Positions 8,881 to 16,477 of a DNA stretch of 17,876 nucleotides are shown here, one piece after another. Source of the stretch: Crocinitomicaceae bacterium. GTDB taxonomy: Bacteria > Bacteroidota > Bacteroidia > Flavobacteriales_D > Crocinitomicaceae. The position numbers and the translations under genes are program-made. How positions within the stretch are numbered: position 1 is the stretch's first letter; each line of letters starts with the position of its first letter. The notes beneath the pieces were generated by a model. That model had not been told where the DNA came from. It searched no databases and worked only from the letters and a program-made list of their open reading frames with translations. Location of the stretch: contig NZQU01000034.1 of assembly GCA_002696025.1 (NCBI GenBank), positions 1 to 17,876 on the forward strand. The letters run 5' to 3'.

Positions 8881-9585
8881 TTATTTATTTGGTTTTACCC
8901 AAAAAGTAGTATCGGTTAAACCATTTGTAGTGTTTTGCATCTCCCATTCAGATAAAAACTCAAACACTAGGTTGTATCTGTCTCGTTCACTGTTGTCAAG
9001 TATAAAAAGACCGCCTTTTTTAAGTTTAGAAATAGAATAATAAGCACATTCAGTACGCGCTCTCCCATCAACTAAAACAAAGTCAACAGATTCGTCTGGC
9101 AAATCACTAATGGATTGAAAGTATTTAACATAATCACGTCTTATGTTGAATTTAAACTTTTCCTCTAAATCAAACTTTTCACCTTTAAATTTCTGAGAGT
9201 CATTTTTAGGAAAAAGCCTGTAATCAACATTTTTGATTTGTTTTTTTTTAAGTTCTTTTTTGATTTTCAGATACCACCCTTCATGATGTTCAATTGAGAA
9301 TAGCTTTTTTACTTTTGGAGAAAAAAACAAGGTGCTGAAACCAGAGCCAAATTCTATTCCGGTCATATCTTTAGTTAAGTGTTTTTTTAAAAAAACAATA
9401 CTAACTGGAGAAAGCCATGGGGAAGGAGAATTAACTTTTCTAAATAGCTTGTACTTCAGCTTAAGAAAGGGTCTAAAAACTCTATAAGTCAAATAACCAG
9501 ACTCTCCTTTTTTCCTTAAGTAGCTTTTTTTTGTTCTGTAAACAGGATTGTTTAATTCTTTAATTTCTCTAAGCCTTTTATCCAT
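8881..9585 (-). CDS. SAM-dependent methyltransferase-like protein
   Basis: A 234-residue soluble protein with a Rossmann-fold methyltransferase pattern. GIEFGSGFST (76-85) resembles motif I (E/D-x-G-x-G), and FSIEHH (97-101) places an acidic residue where the ribose of SAM is usually bound. VDFVLVDGRAR (168-177) resembles motif IV, and KKGGLFILDN (189-198) the following strand. The N-terminal 60 residues are strongly basic and carry no signal peptide. I do not recognise a named family. It is the last gene of a minus-strand run with an epimerase and a glycosyltransferase, so glycan O-methylation is a reasonable guess, but no substrate can be read from sequence. Its ATG overlaps the upstream glycosyltransferase stop (ATGGATAA, 9585-9578), indicating translational coupling. 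Its own stop abuts that of the opposing amidotransferase gene with no intervening base. Confidence 0.75.
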   Translation of the reverse strand: MDKRLREIKELNNPVYRTKKSYLRKKGESGYLTYRVFRPFLKLKYKLFRKVNSPSPWLSPVSIVFLKKHLTKDMTGIEFGSGFSTLFFSPKVKKLFSIEHHEGWYLKIKKELKKKQIKNVDYRLFPKNDSQKFKGEKFDLEEKFKFNIRRDYVKYFQSISDLPDESVDFVLVDGRARTECAYYSISKLKKGGLFILDNSERDRYNLVFEFLSEWEMQNTTNGLTDTTFWVKPNK

Positions 9586-10780
9586 GATATCTATCGTAAG
9601 TATTTATTAACTTTTTAGCCTCAAGTTCCCAATTTAATTTATGATAAGCAAGATCATACCCATTGTTAGCAAACATAGTCTTTTCTTCTTTATTTTTATT
9701 GATATGCACAATCATTTCTTTTAATGATGTTGGGCTTTCAGCTTTAAAAACATATCCAGCATTGTTGCTTTTAACAATGCGATTTAAAGGATTGCAAGAG
9801 CTAACCAAAACAGGACTTTTCATTAAAAATATTTGAAATAACTTATGAGGTATCGTGTTGTCTGTGTGTGCAGATTTTATGTGAGGAATGATATTGATAG
9901 AAGCTCTTTTAATGTAATAGTTTATTTTATTAAATGGTCGGTATCCAATGAAATGAACGCAATCATCTAATTCATTTTCAGAAACTAGATTTTTAAGTGT
10001 TTGAATATACTGATTGTTACCTCCCCCTACAATAACAAATCTTACAGGAAAATGTTTGTTTATTTTTTTTATAGCTAGGATTACCGTTTCTAAACCCCTA
10101 ATAGGACTAATCCCCCCAACATATAAAATTGAAAATGTTTGATCGAATGTAAAATCGTCTTTCTCTTCTTTATGAGAAAAAGATTTTTTTTCATAATTAG
10201 AAACAACACTTATATTTTGACTGTCAATATTGTATTCTCGTATAATTTTTTCTTTCATTTCATCAACCACGGCAATAATATGATCACATTTTTTAATGTG
10301 TCTTCCTTCATATTTTTTCCACCTAAATGAATTAAAAAAAAGCGCGTCTTTATTTCTTTTTAACCACCCTTTTTTAGATAATTTGTATTCATCAAGCATT
10401 TCTGGGTAGTTTTCATGCATGTCTAAAATAAGCTTGACGTCTTTTTTTTTGATAAGCGTTTGAATGGTTTTTATAAGAGGCAAGTCATGAAGGTGAATCA
10501 CTCTTACATTATTTATTTTCAATATTTTTTTAATAGAAAACCAAAATAAAAAGTCAATAAAAAAAACAGAAGAGAGAATGTCATTGATTCCCTTTATGTT
10601 GAATGAATAATGAGGCCCACACCTAATTATATTTACATTGTTGATTACTTCTTTTCTTGCCTGGTTTTTACTCCATCTTGTAAGTACGGTAATTTCTCTA
10701 CCACTCTCAGCGATTGATTCGGCCTCTTTTCTAACTCTAATGTCTTTGGGGTATTCCCCATCTAATACCATTAAATACAT
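9578..10780 (-). CDS. GT4-family glycosyltransferase
   Basis: A 400-residue GT-B glycosyltransferase. The N-terminal domain begins with a strand and the conserved KDIRVRKEAESIAESG (12-27), typical for GT4 enzymes of capsule and O-antigen loci; HLHDLPLI (97-104) and DMHENYPEM (120-128) follow. The donor-binding domain carries YVGGISPIRGLE (220-231), FVIVGGG (248-254) and SAHTDNTIPHKLFQ (303-316), the last covering the usual phosphate/nucleotide-sugar contacts. It lies four bases after the wecB-type epimerase stop and overlaps the methyltransferase-like gene by eight bases, so all belong to one operon. The co-encoded epimerase hints at ManNAc or a derivative as donor, but this is inference. The second glycosyltransferase at 5741-7036 is not obviously its duplicate. 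Confidence 0.88.
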   Translation of the reverse strand: MYLMVLDGEYPKDIRVRKEAESIAESGREITVLTRWSKNQARKEVINNVNIIRCGPHYSFNIKGINDILSSVFFIDFLFWFSIKKILKINNVRVIHLHDLPLIKTIQTLIKKKDVKLILDMHENYPEMLDEYKLSKKGWLKRNKDALFFNSFRWKKYEGRHIKKCDHIIAVVDEMKEKIIREYNIDSQNISVVSNYEKKSFSHKEEKDDFTFDQTFSILYVGGISPIRGLETVILAIKKINKHFPVRFVIVGGGNNQYIQTLKNLVSENELDDCVHFIGYRPFNKINYYIKRASINIIPHIKSAHTDNTIPHKLFQIFLMKSPVLVSSCNPLNRIVKSNNAGYVFKAESPTSLKEMIVHINKNKEEKTMFANNGYDLAYHKLNWELEAKKLINTYDRYHG

Positions 10781-10784
10781 TTGG

Positions 10785-11870
10785 TCACTTAATATAAGTC
10801 TTCATTATTTCGATTGCCCTATTTGTTGCCTTACCATCCCATAATTCAGGAACCTCTCCTGATTTAAATGCGTTTTTTTCTACTTTTTGGAGAATCAATT
10901 CAGGGTTAAAAGGCATTAATTCGTTGGTGCCTAAAGAAATTGTAATAGGTCTTTCAGTATTGTCTCTTAATGTTAAGCAGGGAATTTGTAAAAAAGTTGT
11001 TTCTTCTTGGATTCCGCCAGAGTCAGTAATTACAGTTTCCGCTTCAGAAATTAGTTTTTGAAAAGAAAAATAATCCAATGATTCAGTAAGGAACAGAGAT
11101 TTTAGGTTATTCACTCTATCAAAAAGATTGTGCTCAATTAAATTCTTTTTTGTCCTTGGATGAATAGGGAAAACAATATTTTTGATTTTTGATAAGTTTT
11201 CCAATAAGTAACAGATCTTTAATAGGCTTTCTTTGCTGTCAACATTTGATGGCCGATGTAAAGTCATTAAAATAAAAGGATTGTCTGGGACGCCAATCTT
11301 AGAAATAATGTTACTTGATTTGATTTGGCTTTGGTAAGCCACCAATGTATCGATCATTGTATTGCCAACAAAAAAAACATTTTCTTTTTTACGACCTTCT
11401 TTTAACAGGTTGTTTGTCCCACTGCTTTCGGTTGTAAAATAAATGTCAGATATTTCATCCGTTATGATTCTGTTAATTTCTTCAGGCATTTCTCTATCAT
11501 AACTTCTTAAACCACTCTCTAAATGACCCAAAGGAATGCCTAATTTATTTGCTGCTAAAGCTCCAGCAAGAGTTGTGTTGACATCTCCAACAACCAACAA
11601 AAAATCTGGTCTATTTTCAATAAAAACACGACTGAGCTGTTGCATTATGTGTCCAAACTGTTCACTGCTATTTCCTTTGAAAGGCTCGAGCATAATATCT
11701 ATTTCAATACCAAACTGTTTAAAAAAAACAGAAGACATATTGCCATCATAATGTTGATTGCTATGTATGATTTGAATGTCAACACCTCCTAGTGCCTTTG
11801 CGACTTTTTTAAACTGTGTTATTTTAACAAAGTTGGGTCGTGTGCCAATAAGAATGAAAACTTTTTTCAT
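10785..11870 (-). CDS. wecB: UDP-N-acetylglucosamine 2-epimerase (non-hydrolysing)
   Basis: This 361-residue enzyme interconverts UDP-GlcNAc and UDP-ManNAc, or a modified relative, in the cytosol and so provides a precursor for surface glycans. The N-terminal GTRPNFVKI (9-17) is the family opening. Residues corresponding to those important in E. coli WecB are present: D96 (VVGDVNTT), E118 (HLESGLRS), E131 (MPEEINR) and H205 (HRPSNVD). TDSGGIQEE (282-290) near the C-terminus binds the UDP part in relatives. The motif versions GDVNTT, HLESGLRS and HRPSNVD fit the O-antigen/capsule branch rather than strict WecB, so some relatives act on more elaborate sugars. It starts six bases after the YfhO-like gene stop and precedes a glycosyltransferase by four bases. 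Confidence 0.92.
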   Translation of the reverse strand: MKKVFILIGTRPNFVKITQFKKVAKALGGVDIQIIHSNQHYDGNMSSVFFKQFGIEIDIMLEPFKGNSSEQFGHIMQQLSRVFIENRPDFLLVVGDVNTTLAGALAANKLGIPLGHLESGLRSYDREMPEEINRIITDEISDIYFTTESSGTNNLLKEGRKKENVFFVGNTMIDTLVAYQSQIKSSNIISKIGVPDNPFILMTLHRPSNVDSKESLLKICYLLENLSKIKNIVFPIHPRTKKNLIEHNLFDRVNNLKSLFLTESLDYFSFQKLISEAETVITDSGGIQEETTFLQIPCLTLRDNTERPITISLGTNELMPFNPELILQKVEKNAFKSGEVPELWDGKATNRAIEIMKTYIK

Positions 11871-11876
11871 GTCAAA

Positions 11877-14800
11877 TTACTTTGATTTAAAACGTTTAAA
11901 AGAGAAAAAGCCAATAGCAAGTAAAAGTAAAATAGATGCGGTAAAAGAGATTTTATTTAACAAGTGAAATTTAGGAAGGTCAAATTTAAACTCAATTTTA
12001 TGCTTTCCTCCACTAAGTTCAACACCCCTTAGTAAATAATTTGTTTTTACAATAGTCACTTCTTTTCCATCTACAAAAGCCTTCCACCCATCAGGGTAAT
12101 AAATTTCTGAAAAAACAACAAATTGATTTCCTTTAACATTTGCCTCATAAATCAAATGATTTGGTTTGTATTTTGTTAATTTCACTTTTCCTTCACCCGA
12201 AAATTTTCTTTTCTTTATCTTCTTTGCTTCAGATTGAAGCATAATGGCTTCATTATTTGGGTCGAAGGAATTGCTAACGCTAATTGACACAAGCGTAGTA
12301 AAAGAATTACTAGTGTCATTTAATTGAGTTTGAACAGGAATAAGGTTTGTTTTTCCGTTCACATCCATCACAAACAAGGCCTCTGTTTTTTGTCTCATGC
12401 CATTACTAAGCGGAATATCAATAGTATCTTTTCCTTTGGCTAAATACTGAAGTGTTTCATCGCCATATACCGTTGCTTCTTTTGTTGCTTTTTGATTAAT
12501 TAATAGCGTTCCACTTCCCTTATTTAGCAATTTAAATTCAGTGCCGAGCCCTCTTATTTCCTGATTTGGTGTTTTGTGTGTTTCTATTGTTTTTATTAGC
12601 CAAGCATTGCCCATTGCTGTAGGATTTATATTTGCCGTATCTCCACTTTGAGTTCTTTGAATAAAGTATTTCACATTCATCATGTCAAAAACTTTGTTGT
12701 TGGATTTGCTTAAATGAAAATCAAATAAATTTTGGATATTTCTAAGTTTGGCGCCATGATAGCCCCCTAATGATTTGTGAAAATAGGATGCCTTATTACT
12801 TTGAAAACTTCCTCCAATATCAAAAACTCTATAATTGGTTTTTTTATTAAGTTCAGCAAAACGATAAGAGTCAATTAGGTTCATTGATGCTGCATCTTCA
12901 AGCTCAAGTTCCTCAGATTTTGAAATTCCTTTTTTTTCTGCCTTATCAATGAATACTTTTAATTCAGGGTTTTCTTTTAATTCATTTTGCAAGATTTGTT
13001 CATCAGGGATTCTACTTGAAATGGGGTATTTTGCTGTCGCTGAAGAAATCCAGTGTTTGTATTCACCTTCTCCCTCTTCAATTTCCTCACTGCCTAAGTA
13101 GTAATTTGAAACCGGAAGGTTATCAGCGAGCACAAGAGTTAAGATTCCACAAGAAAGAATGAGAGGGGTGAATCCAAACTGAACAAACAAAAACACAAAA
13201 ACACCAGCAATAAAAACAAATAAAAGGGTTCTGTTTATACTGGAGTTAAAAATATTTTTACGAACCATTTTAAGTGCTCCGAAATTGTCTTTATAAGATT
13301 TTATTTGATTATTTGCTTGCTCTTTGGCAAAAGCATCTACCTCTGATTGATTGTTGATATTAACATTGTATTGCTGCTTTAATTGTTGTGGGTTGATTGA
13401 TAAAATTTGTTGTTTTATATTTTGTTCTACTTTAGGCAATTCTAGGTCAATATTGGCCATCTGTTTCTTTTCTTCAGAAGAAGTGTATCCATCGCCAAGG
13501 CCAATGAATTTAATTAATAAAAGCATTATAAAAAAGACGCCAGAGCTGATGTAAAGTGTTTTTATTTTATTTTTTATTTCATCTTTATTTTTAATTAATT
13601 CATTAACAAATAAAACAGCAAGAATAGGAATACAAAGTTCAGCGATAATTAAATTTATGGTGACAGTTCTAAATTTATTATATCCCGGGATGTAGTCAAT
13701 AAAAAAATCGGTAACTCCCATATAATTTTTTCCCCATGATAAGACAATGGCTAGTAAGGTTGCGGCTAAAAGCGCCCATTTAATTCGTGACTTAATGTAA
13801 ATAAGGCCAAGAAAAGCGAGGAAAATAATAATAGCTCCAATATAAACAGGGCCAGATGTAAAGGGTTGGTTACCCCAATAAGCGCCATATTTATAAACTG
13901 TTTCAGGATCTCCATTTTCAAACTCGGTATTTTCTAAAATGGAAACAAAAGGACTATTTCCTAAAGCGTAAGACCCTCCGCCTTTAACGTTTGGTGAAAT
14001 TAAAGTGAATGTTTCACCAATTCCATAAGACCATTGTGTGATGTAGTCTTTATCAAGACCGGATGATTGCTGTGTTGCCTTTGTTCCATCTGAATTAATT
14101 GTAATGTCGTTACCTCCTCTGATGGTGTGTTTGGCATAATCGGTTGTCAAACCAATGTTTCCATAATTGATAACTAGGGCAACTAAATAACCGCAAATTA
14201 ATGAGGCAGTAGTAATAAAGAAAGTTTTTAATTCTTTGCTTTTCCAAGCATCGTATAAAAAAACAAAGCCCATAAAAATTAGAAGAAAAGCTAAATAATA
14301 GGTAACCTGAACATGGTTGGTTGACAGCTCAAAAGCCATAAAGAGTGATGATAAAAGAATGCCCAAAATGGTCCTTTTTTGATAACAATAGATAAATGAT
14401 CCCACAATAGCGGGTAAAAAAGCAGTGGCCATTGCTTTGGTTGCATGCCCTGCTTCAATGATTATAATTTCATAGCTTGCAAAAGCGAAGGCAAAAGCAC
14501 CAACAGCAGTTACAATTGGGTTGATCCTAAGAAAAAGCCCCAAAATGTAAAAACAAATAAGATGTAAAAAAACAATTCCCATCGGAGCAGGAATTACGGA
14601 GAAATAAAAATTAGAAATACTTTTGATTATGTTTCCTCCATAGATTACAGAAATTTGAATCAAAGGCATCCCTCCAAAAAGAGCATTAGTCCATAATGGC
14701 TCTTCTCCATATAAAGCCCTGTGAACTTCAGTTTCGTGAGCAGAACCCTTCCACTGTTCAATATCCTGTTGTTTTAATCCATAACCGTCAAGTTGAGGGC

Positions 14801-14885
14801 TAAAATAAATAAGACAAACAATTAGAAATAAAAAGATGGTTGCAAAATGGATCCAGTTTTTTTTAAGAAAAGACATGATTTTCAT
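11877..14885 (-). CDS. YfhO-family polytopic membrane protein
   Basis: A 1002-residue inner-membrane protein. A first membrane segment lies near residues 12-28 and many more follow to about residue 430. A hydrophilic stretch at about 460-540 and two or three further helices at about 545-600 come next, then a long C-terminal domain outside the membrane. That domain carries the YfhO signature FSEIYYPDGWKAFVDGK, followed by LLRGVELSGGKHKIEFKF, and the protein ends with a last helix and a basic tail. Some YfhO proteins of Firmicutes act as GT-C-type glycosyltransferases that add GlcNAc to lipoteichoic acid on the outer face. A similar lipid-linked sugar transferase role here is inference, supported by its place at the head of an epimerase/glycosyltransferase operon. 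The start at 14885 gives MKIMSF; the ATG three codons on is also possible. Confidence 0.88.
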   Translation of the reverse strand: MKIMSFLKKNWIHFATIFLFLIVCLIYFSPQLDGYGLKQQDIEQWKGSAHETEVHRALYGEEPLWTNALFGGMPLIQISVIYGGNIIKSISNFYFSVIPAPMGIVFLHLICFYILGLFLRINPIVTAVGAFAFAFASYEIIIIEAGHATKAMATAFLPAIVGSFIYCYQKRTILGILLSSLFMAFELSTNHVQVTYYLAFLLIFMGFVFLYDAWKSKELKTFFITTASLICGYLVALVINYGNIGLTTDYAKHTIRGGNDITINSDGTKATQQSSGLDKDYITQWSYGIGETFTLISPNVKGGGSYALGNSPFVSILENTEFENGDPETVYKYGAYWGNQPFTSGPVYIGAIIIFLAFLGLIYIKSRIKWALLAATLLAIVLSWGKNYMGVTDFFIDYIPGYNKFRTVTINLIIAELCIPILAVLFVNELIKNKDEIKNKIKTLYISSGVFFIMLLLIKFIGLGDGYTSSEEKKQMANIDLELPKVEQNIKQQILSINPQQLKQQYNVNINNQSEVDAFAKEQANNQIKSYKDNFGALKMVRKNIFNSSINRTLLFVFIAGVFVFLFVQFGFTPLILSCGILTLVLADNLPVSNYYLGSEEIEEGEGEYKHWISSATAKYPISSRIPDEQILQNELKENPELKVFIDKAEKKGISKSEELELEDAASMNLIDSYRFAELNKKTNYRVFDIGGSFQSNKASYFHKSLGGYHGAKLRNIQNLFDFHLSKSNNKVFDMMNVKYFIQRTQSGDTANINPTAMGNAWLIKTIETHKTPNQEIRGLGTEFKLLNKGSGTLLINQKATKEATVYGDETLQYLAKGKDTIDIPLSNGMRQKTEALFVMDVNGKTNLIPVQTQLNDTSNSFTTLVSISVSNSFDPNNEAIMLQSEAKKIKKRKFSGEGKVKLTKYKPNHLIYEANVKGNQFVVFSEIYYPDGWKAFVDGKEVTIVKTNYLLRGVELSGGKHKIEFKFDLPKFHLLNKISFTASILLLLAIGFFSFKRFKSK

Positions 14886-14918
14886 AGAATGGGATATATA
14901 ATCAGTTATAATATGTCA

Positions 14919-14949
14919 CAAATATAATCACTGTAATGATTTGTGGAAA
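14919..14949 (-). promoter_or_regulatory. Putative promoter of the YfhO-wecB-GT-methyltransferase operon
   Basis: On the minus strand, TTTC (14949-14946) is followed after exactly 19 bases by a perfect TANNTTTG element, TATATTTG (14926-14919). Only one base differs from the Bacteroidota consensus. A transcript from here would have a leader of roughly 25-30 bases before the ATG at 14885. The site lies right behind the terminator of the upstream gene, which fits an independent transcription unit. Confidence 0.5.
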
Positions 14950-14950
14950 C

Positions 14951-14988
14951 AAAAAAATACGCCTTAATTAAAGCGTATTTTTTTTAAT
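14951..14988 (-). terminator. Intrinsic terminator, probably bidirectional
   Basis: Arms AAAAATACGC (14953-14962) and GCGTATTTTT (14973-14982) form a perfect 10-bp stem around a 10-base loop that contains TTAATTAA. On both strands the 3' arm runs into a T tract. On the minus strand it is placed to end the chalcone-isomerase-like gene, whose stop is at 15014-15012, and to insulate it from the YfhO operon. The stem has few GC pairs but the geometry is good. Confidence 0.75.
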
Positions 14989-15011
14989 AGAGATTGTTTT
15001 AATTTATTGGT

Positions 15012-15569
15012 TTATATTTTACCAAGTAATTTAAGTTTTAGTTTTTTATCTGCTGGTTTGTCTCCTAGCCAAATTCCAAAAAGTGCTTTTTTAAATTTAG
15101 GACCAGAAATAACACCTCTTTTTTCTTTGTTTTTATAGAAAACGGTTCCAACACCCGGTTTATAAACAAGTAATATTTCATCTCCTTTCTTAAAAGGATC
15201 GGCATAAAACTTCATAAAATCTTTGATGTTTTCTTTTGTGGCTCCAGGCGATTTTATAAACCCCTCTTTAACAGATTCAACAAATTTATCTCTGGTAACT
15301 TTACTAGAAACAATTTTAATTCTCATGGCCATTTCATCAGTAGAGTTAAGAACTTCTCCAGAATTCATAGAAGGTTTTCTTAGATACAGACCAACAACAT
15401 AAAGGTCAATGGTATATTTTTCTCTTAAGCCTCCTCCATTAAAGGTAACAACCTTTTTGTTTACTTTCATCACAGCAGGAAAGTCAACACCAGCGACTTT
15501 TTTTTGTGCGTCAATTGAGTTGCTAAAGCCTATAAACAAAAGCGCAGATAATAATACAGATAGTTTCAT
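15012..15569 (-). CDS. Secreted chalcone-isomerase-like protein
   Basis: A predicted 185-residue exported protein. The N-terminus has two positive-to-hydrophobic features of a type I signal peptide (MKLSVLLSALLFIGFS) with probable cleavage near DAQ-KK at about residue 22. The mature part matches the chalcone-isomerase-like fold found in many bacteria: VAGVDFPAVMKV, then NGGGLREKYTIDLYVVGLYL, and near the end GPKFKKALFGIWLGDKPAD. Bacterial members are not expected to act on flavonoids; some bind fatty acids, and most have no known function. I chose the ATG at 15569 because it places the signal peptide at the extreme N-terminus; the longer reading to 15611 would need a TTG start. It is transcribed alone, divergent from a Cys-rich lipoprotein, and followed by a good terminator. 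The family is fairly certain, the function is not. Confidence 0.85.
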   Translation of the reverse strand: MKLSVLLSALLFIGFSNSIDAQKKVAGVDFPAVMKVNKKVVTFNGGGLREKYTIDLYVVGLYLRKPSMNSGEVLNSTDEMAMRIKIVSSKVTRDKFVESVKEGFIKSPGATKENIKDFMKFYADPFKKGDEILLVYKPGVGTVFYKNKEKRGVISGPKFKKALFGIWLGDKPADKKLKLKLLGKI

Positions 15570-15641
15570 AAATTGATTTAATTTTAAATAGTTATTTTTG
15601 TTAGTTAGCAAAATTTATTCCAAACATTAAAATTAAAAGTA

Positions 15642-16049
15642 ATGATTAAAATTTTAAACTTATTAGTAATTAGTAGTTTTTTCCTTTTTGCCGCATGTTC
15701 TGAGGGAGACTCAACTAATAATGAATCAGGCAAAAAGAAAGAAGAATGCTGTGGTGGTAAAAAAGATGACTGTTGTAAAGGAGACTCACACACTCATGCC
15801 GATGGTAAAACCCATTCACATGCTAAAAAAGATGAAAAAGCGTGTAAAACTGATCAAAAGTGCTCCCCTAAAAAAGAGAACAAATGTGATCCGGCAGAAT
15901 GTTCTAAAATGACCAAAGATGAATGTGCCGTTATGTGCGAGGCTAAAGGATGTAGCGAGGAAGAGACTGCAGAGTGTTTGTCAAATTATGATGAAGCCGG
16001 TAATTGGAAGGGGTCTTCTAAAAAAGAATGTTGTGCAGACGACAAGTAA
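15642..16049 (+). CDS. Cys/His-rich putative lipoprotein
   Basis: A 135-residue small protein of unknown function. Residues 1-18 form a lipoprotein signal (LVISSFFLFAAC), with Cys19 as the likely lipidated residue and acidic residues close behind it (SEGD). The mature part is very hydrophilic and lysine-rich with 14 further cysteines: paired CC at 36-37, 44-45 and 130-131, single ones at 68, 74 and 82, and a regular run 87, 95, 99, 104, 112 (C-x7-C-x3-C-x4-C-x7-C). Four histidines cluster at 50-60 (HTHADGKTHSH). This composition suggests binding of a soft metal such as zinc, copper or cadmium, or a disulfide-rich fold, in the cell envelope; both are inference. I recognise no catalytic motif. 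It is divergent from the chalcone-isomerase-like gene and convergent with yqgF, in whose coding sequence its terminator appears to lie. Confidence 0.85.
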   Translation: MIKILNLLVISSFFLFAACSEGDSTNNESGKKKEECCGGKKDDCCKGDSHTHADGKTHSHAKKDEKACKTDQKCSPKKENKCDPAECSKMTKDECAVMCEAKGCSEEETAECLSNYDEAGNWKGSSKKECCADDK

Positions 16050-16062
16050 AAGCAACTAAATT

Positions 16063-16473
16063 TTATTTTAAAGAGGAAAAATAATCTTGTAAAATAATTG
16101 TAGCGCTTATCTTATCGATAAGCGCTTTGTTTTGTCTTTTATTTTTTGGGAGACCAGATTTTGCAATTACTGATGAAGCCATTTTAGATGTATATCGCTC
16201 ATCAATTAAAACTACATCAAGACCAAATGTCTTTATTATCTTTTCTTTCAAAAGTCCAATTTCTTTTGCAATGGGGAAATCGGTATTGTTTAATTTTTTA
16301 GGATATCCAATTACAAAAAGATCTATAGATTCTTTTTTAATTATGGATTCAATACTGTTTATTATTCCGTTTGTTTCAATTGTCGAGTGAGGGAAAGCAA
16401 ATGTTTTGTTGTCATCTGAAATGGCAACACCAGTTCTTTTCATTCCAAAGTCTAAAGCAATCACTTTTCCCAT
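16063..16473 (-). CDS. ruvX: YqgF/RuvX-family Holliday-junction-resolvase-like nuclease
   Basis: A 136-residue RNase H-fold protein of the YqgF family. In E. coli YqgF acts in processing the 5' end of pre-16S rRNA; the resolvase name comes from fold similarity with RuvC. Motifs seen: IALDFGMKRTGVAISD at the N-terminus with the first catalytic Asp (D8), FVIGYPKKLNN in the middle, LIDERYTSKMA, and the C-terminal ALIDKISATIILQDYF with the last acidic residue. I chose the ATG at 16473 (MGKVIALDFG). The upstream ATG at 16488 would add MYLCS and would lie inside a strong -7 promoter element. The 3' part of the gene also forms a perfect hairpin that probably ends the opposing lipoprotein transcript; stops of the two genes are only 13 bases apart. 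Confidence 0.93.
   Translation of the reverse strand: MGKVIALDFGMKRTGVAISDDNKTFAFPHSTIETNGIINSIESIIKKESIDLFVIGYPKKLNNTDFPIAKEIGLLKEKIIKTFGLDVVLIDERYTSKMASSVIAKSGLPKNKRQNKALIDKISATIILQDYFSSLK
16102..16145 (+). terminator. Intrinsic terminator of the Cys-rich lipoprotein, inside yqgF coding sequence
   Basis: Arms AGCGCTTATC (16102-16111) and GATAAGCGCT (16117-16126) form a perfect 10-bp stem with a 5-base loop, TTATC. On the plus strand a T-rich run follows (TTGTTTTGTCTTTTATTTTT). It starts 53 bases after the lipoprotein stop codon. The same bases encode the conserved ALIDKISA segment of yqgF on the other strand, so the hairpin has to coexist with a constrained protein sequence. Confidence 0.75.
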
Positions 16474-16477
16474 AGAA

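Noticed and set aside
8886..8905. Terminator hairpin behind asnB (TTGG/CCAA)
   Set aside because: Four base pairs with AT-rich surroundings are too weak to support a terminator call.
15597..15627. Promoter TTTG with a -7 partner for the Cys-rich lipoprotein
   Set aside because: A TTTG is present at 15597-15600, but no TANNTTTG-like element exists at the required spacing.
15688..15912. Second reading frame inside the Cys-rich lipoprotein gene
   Set aside because: It is a shifted frame of a lysine-rich low-complexity coding sequence; the main frame has the signal peptide and regular cysteine spacing.
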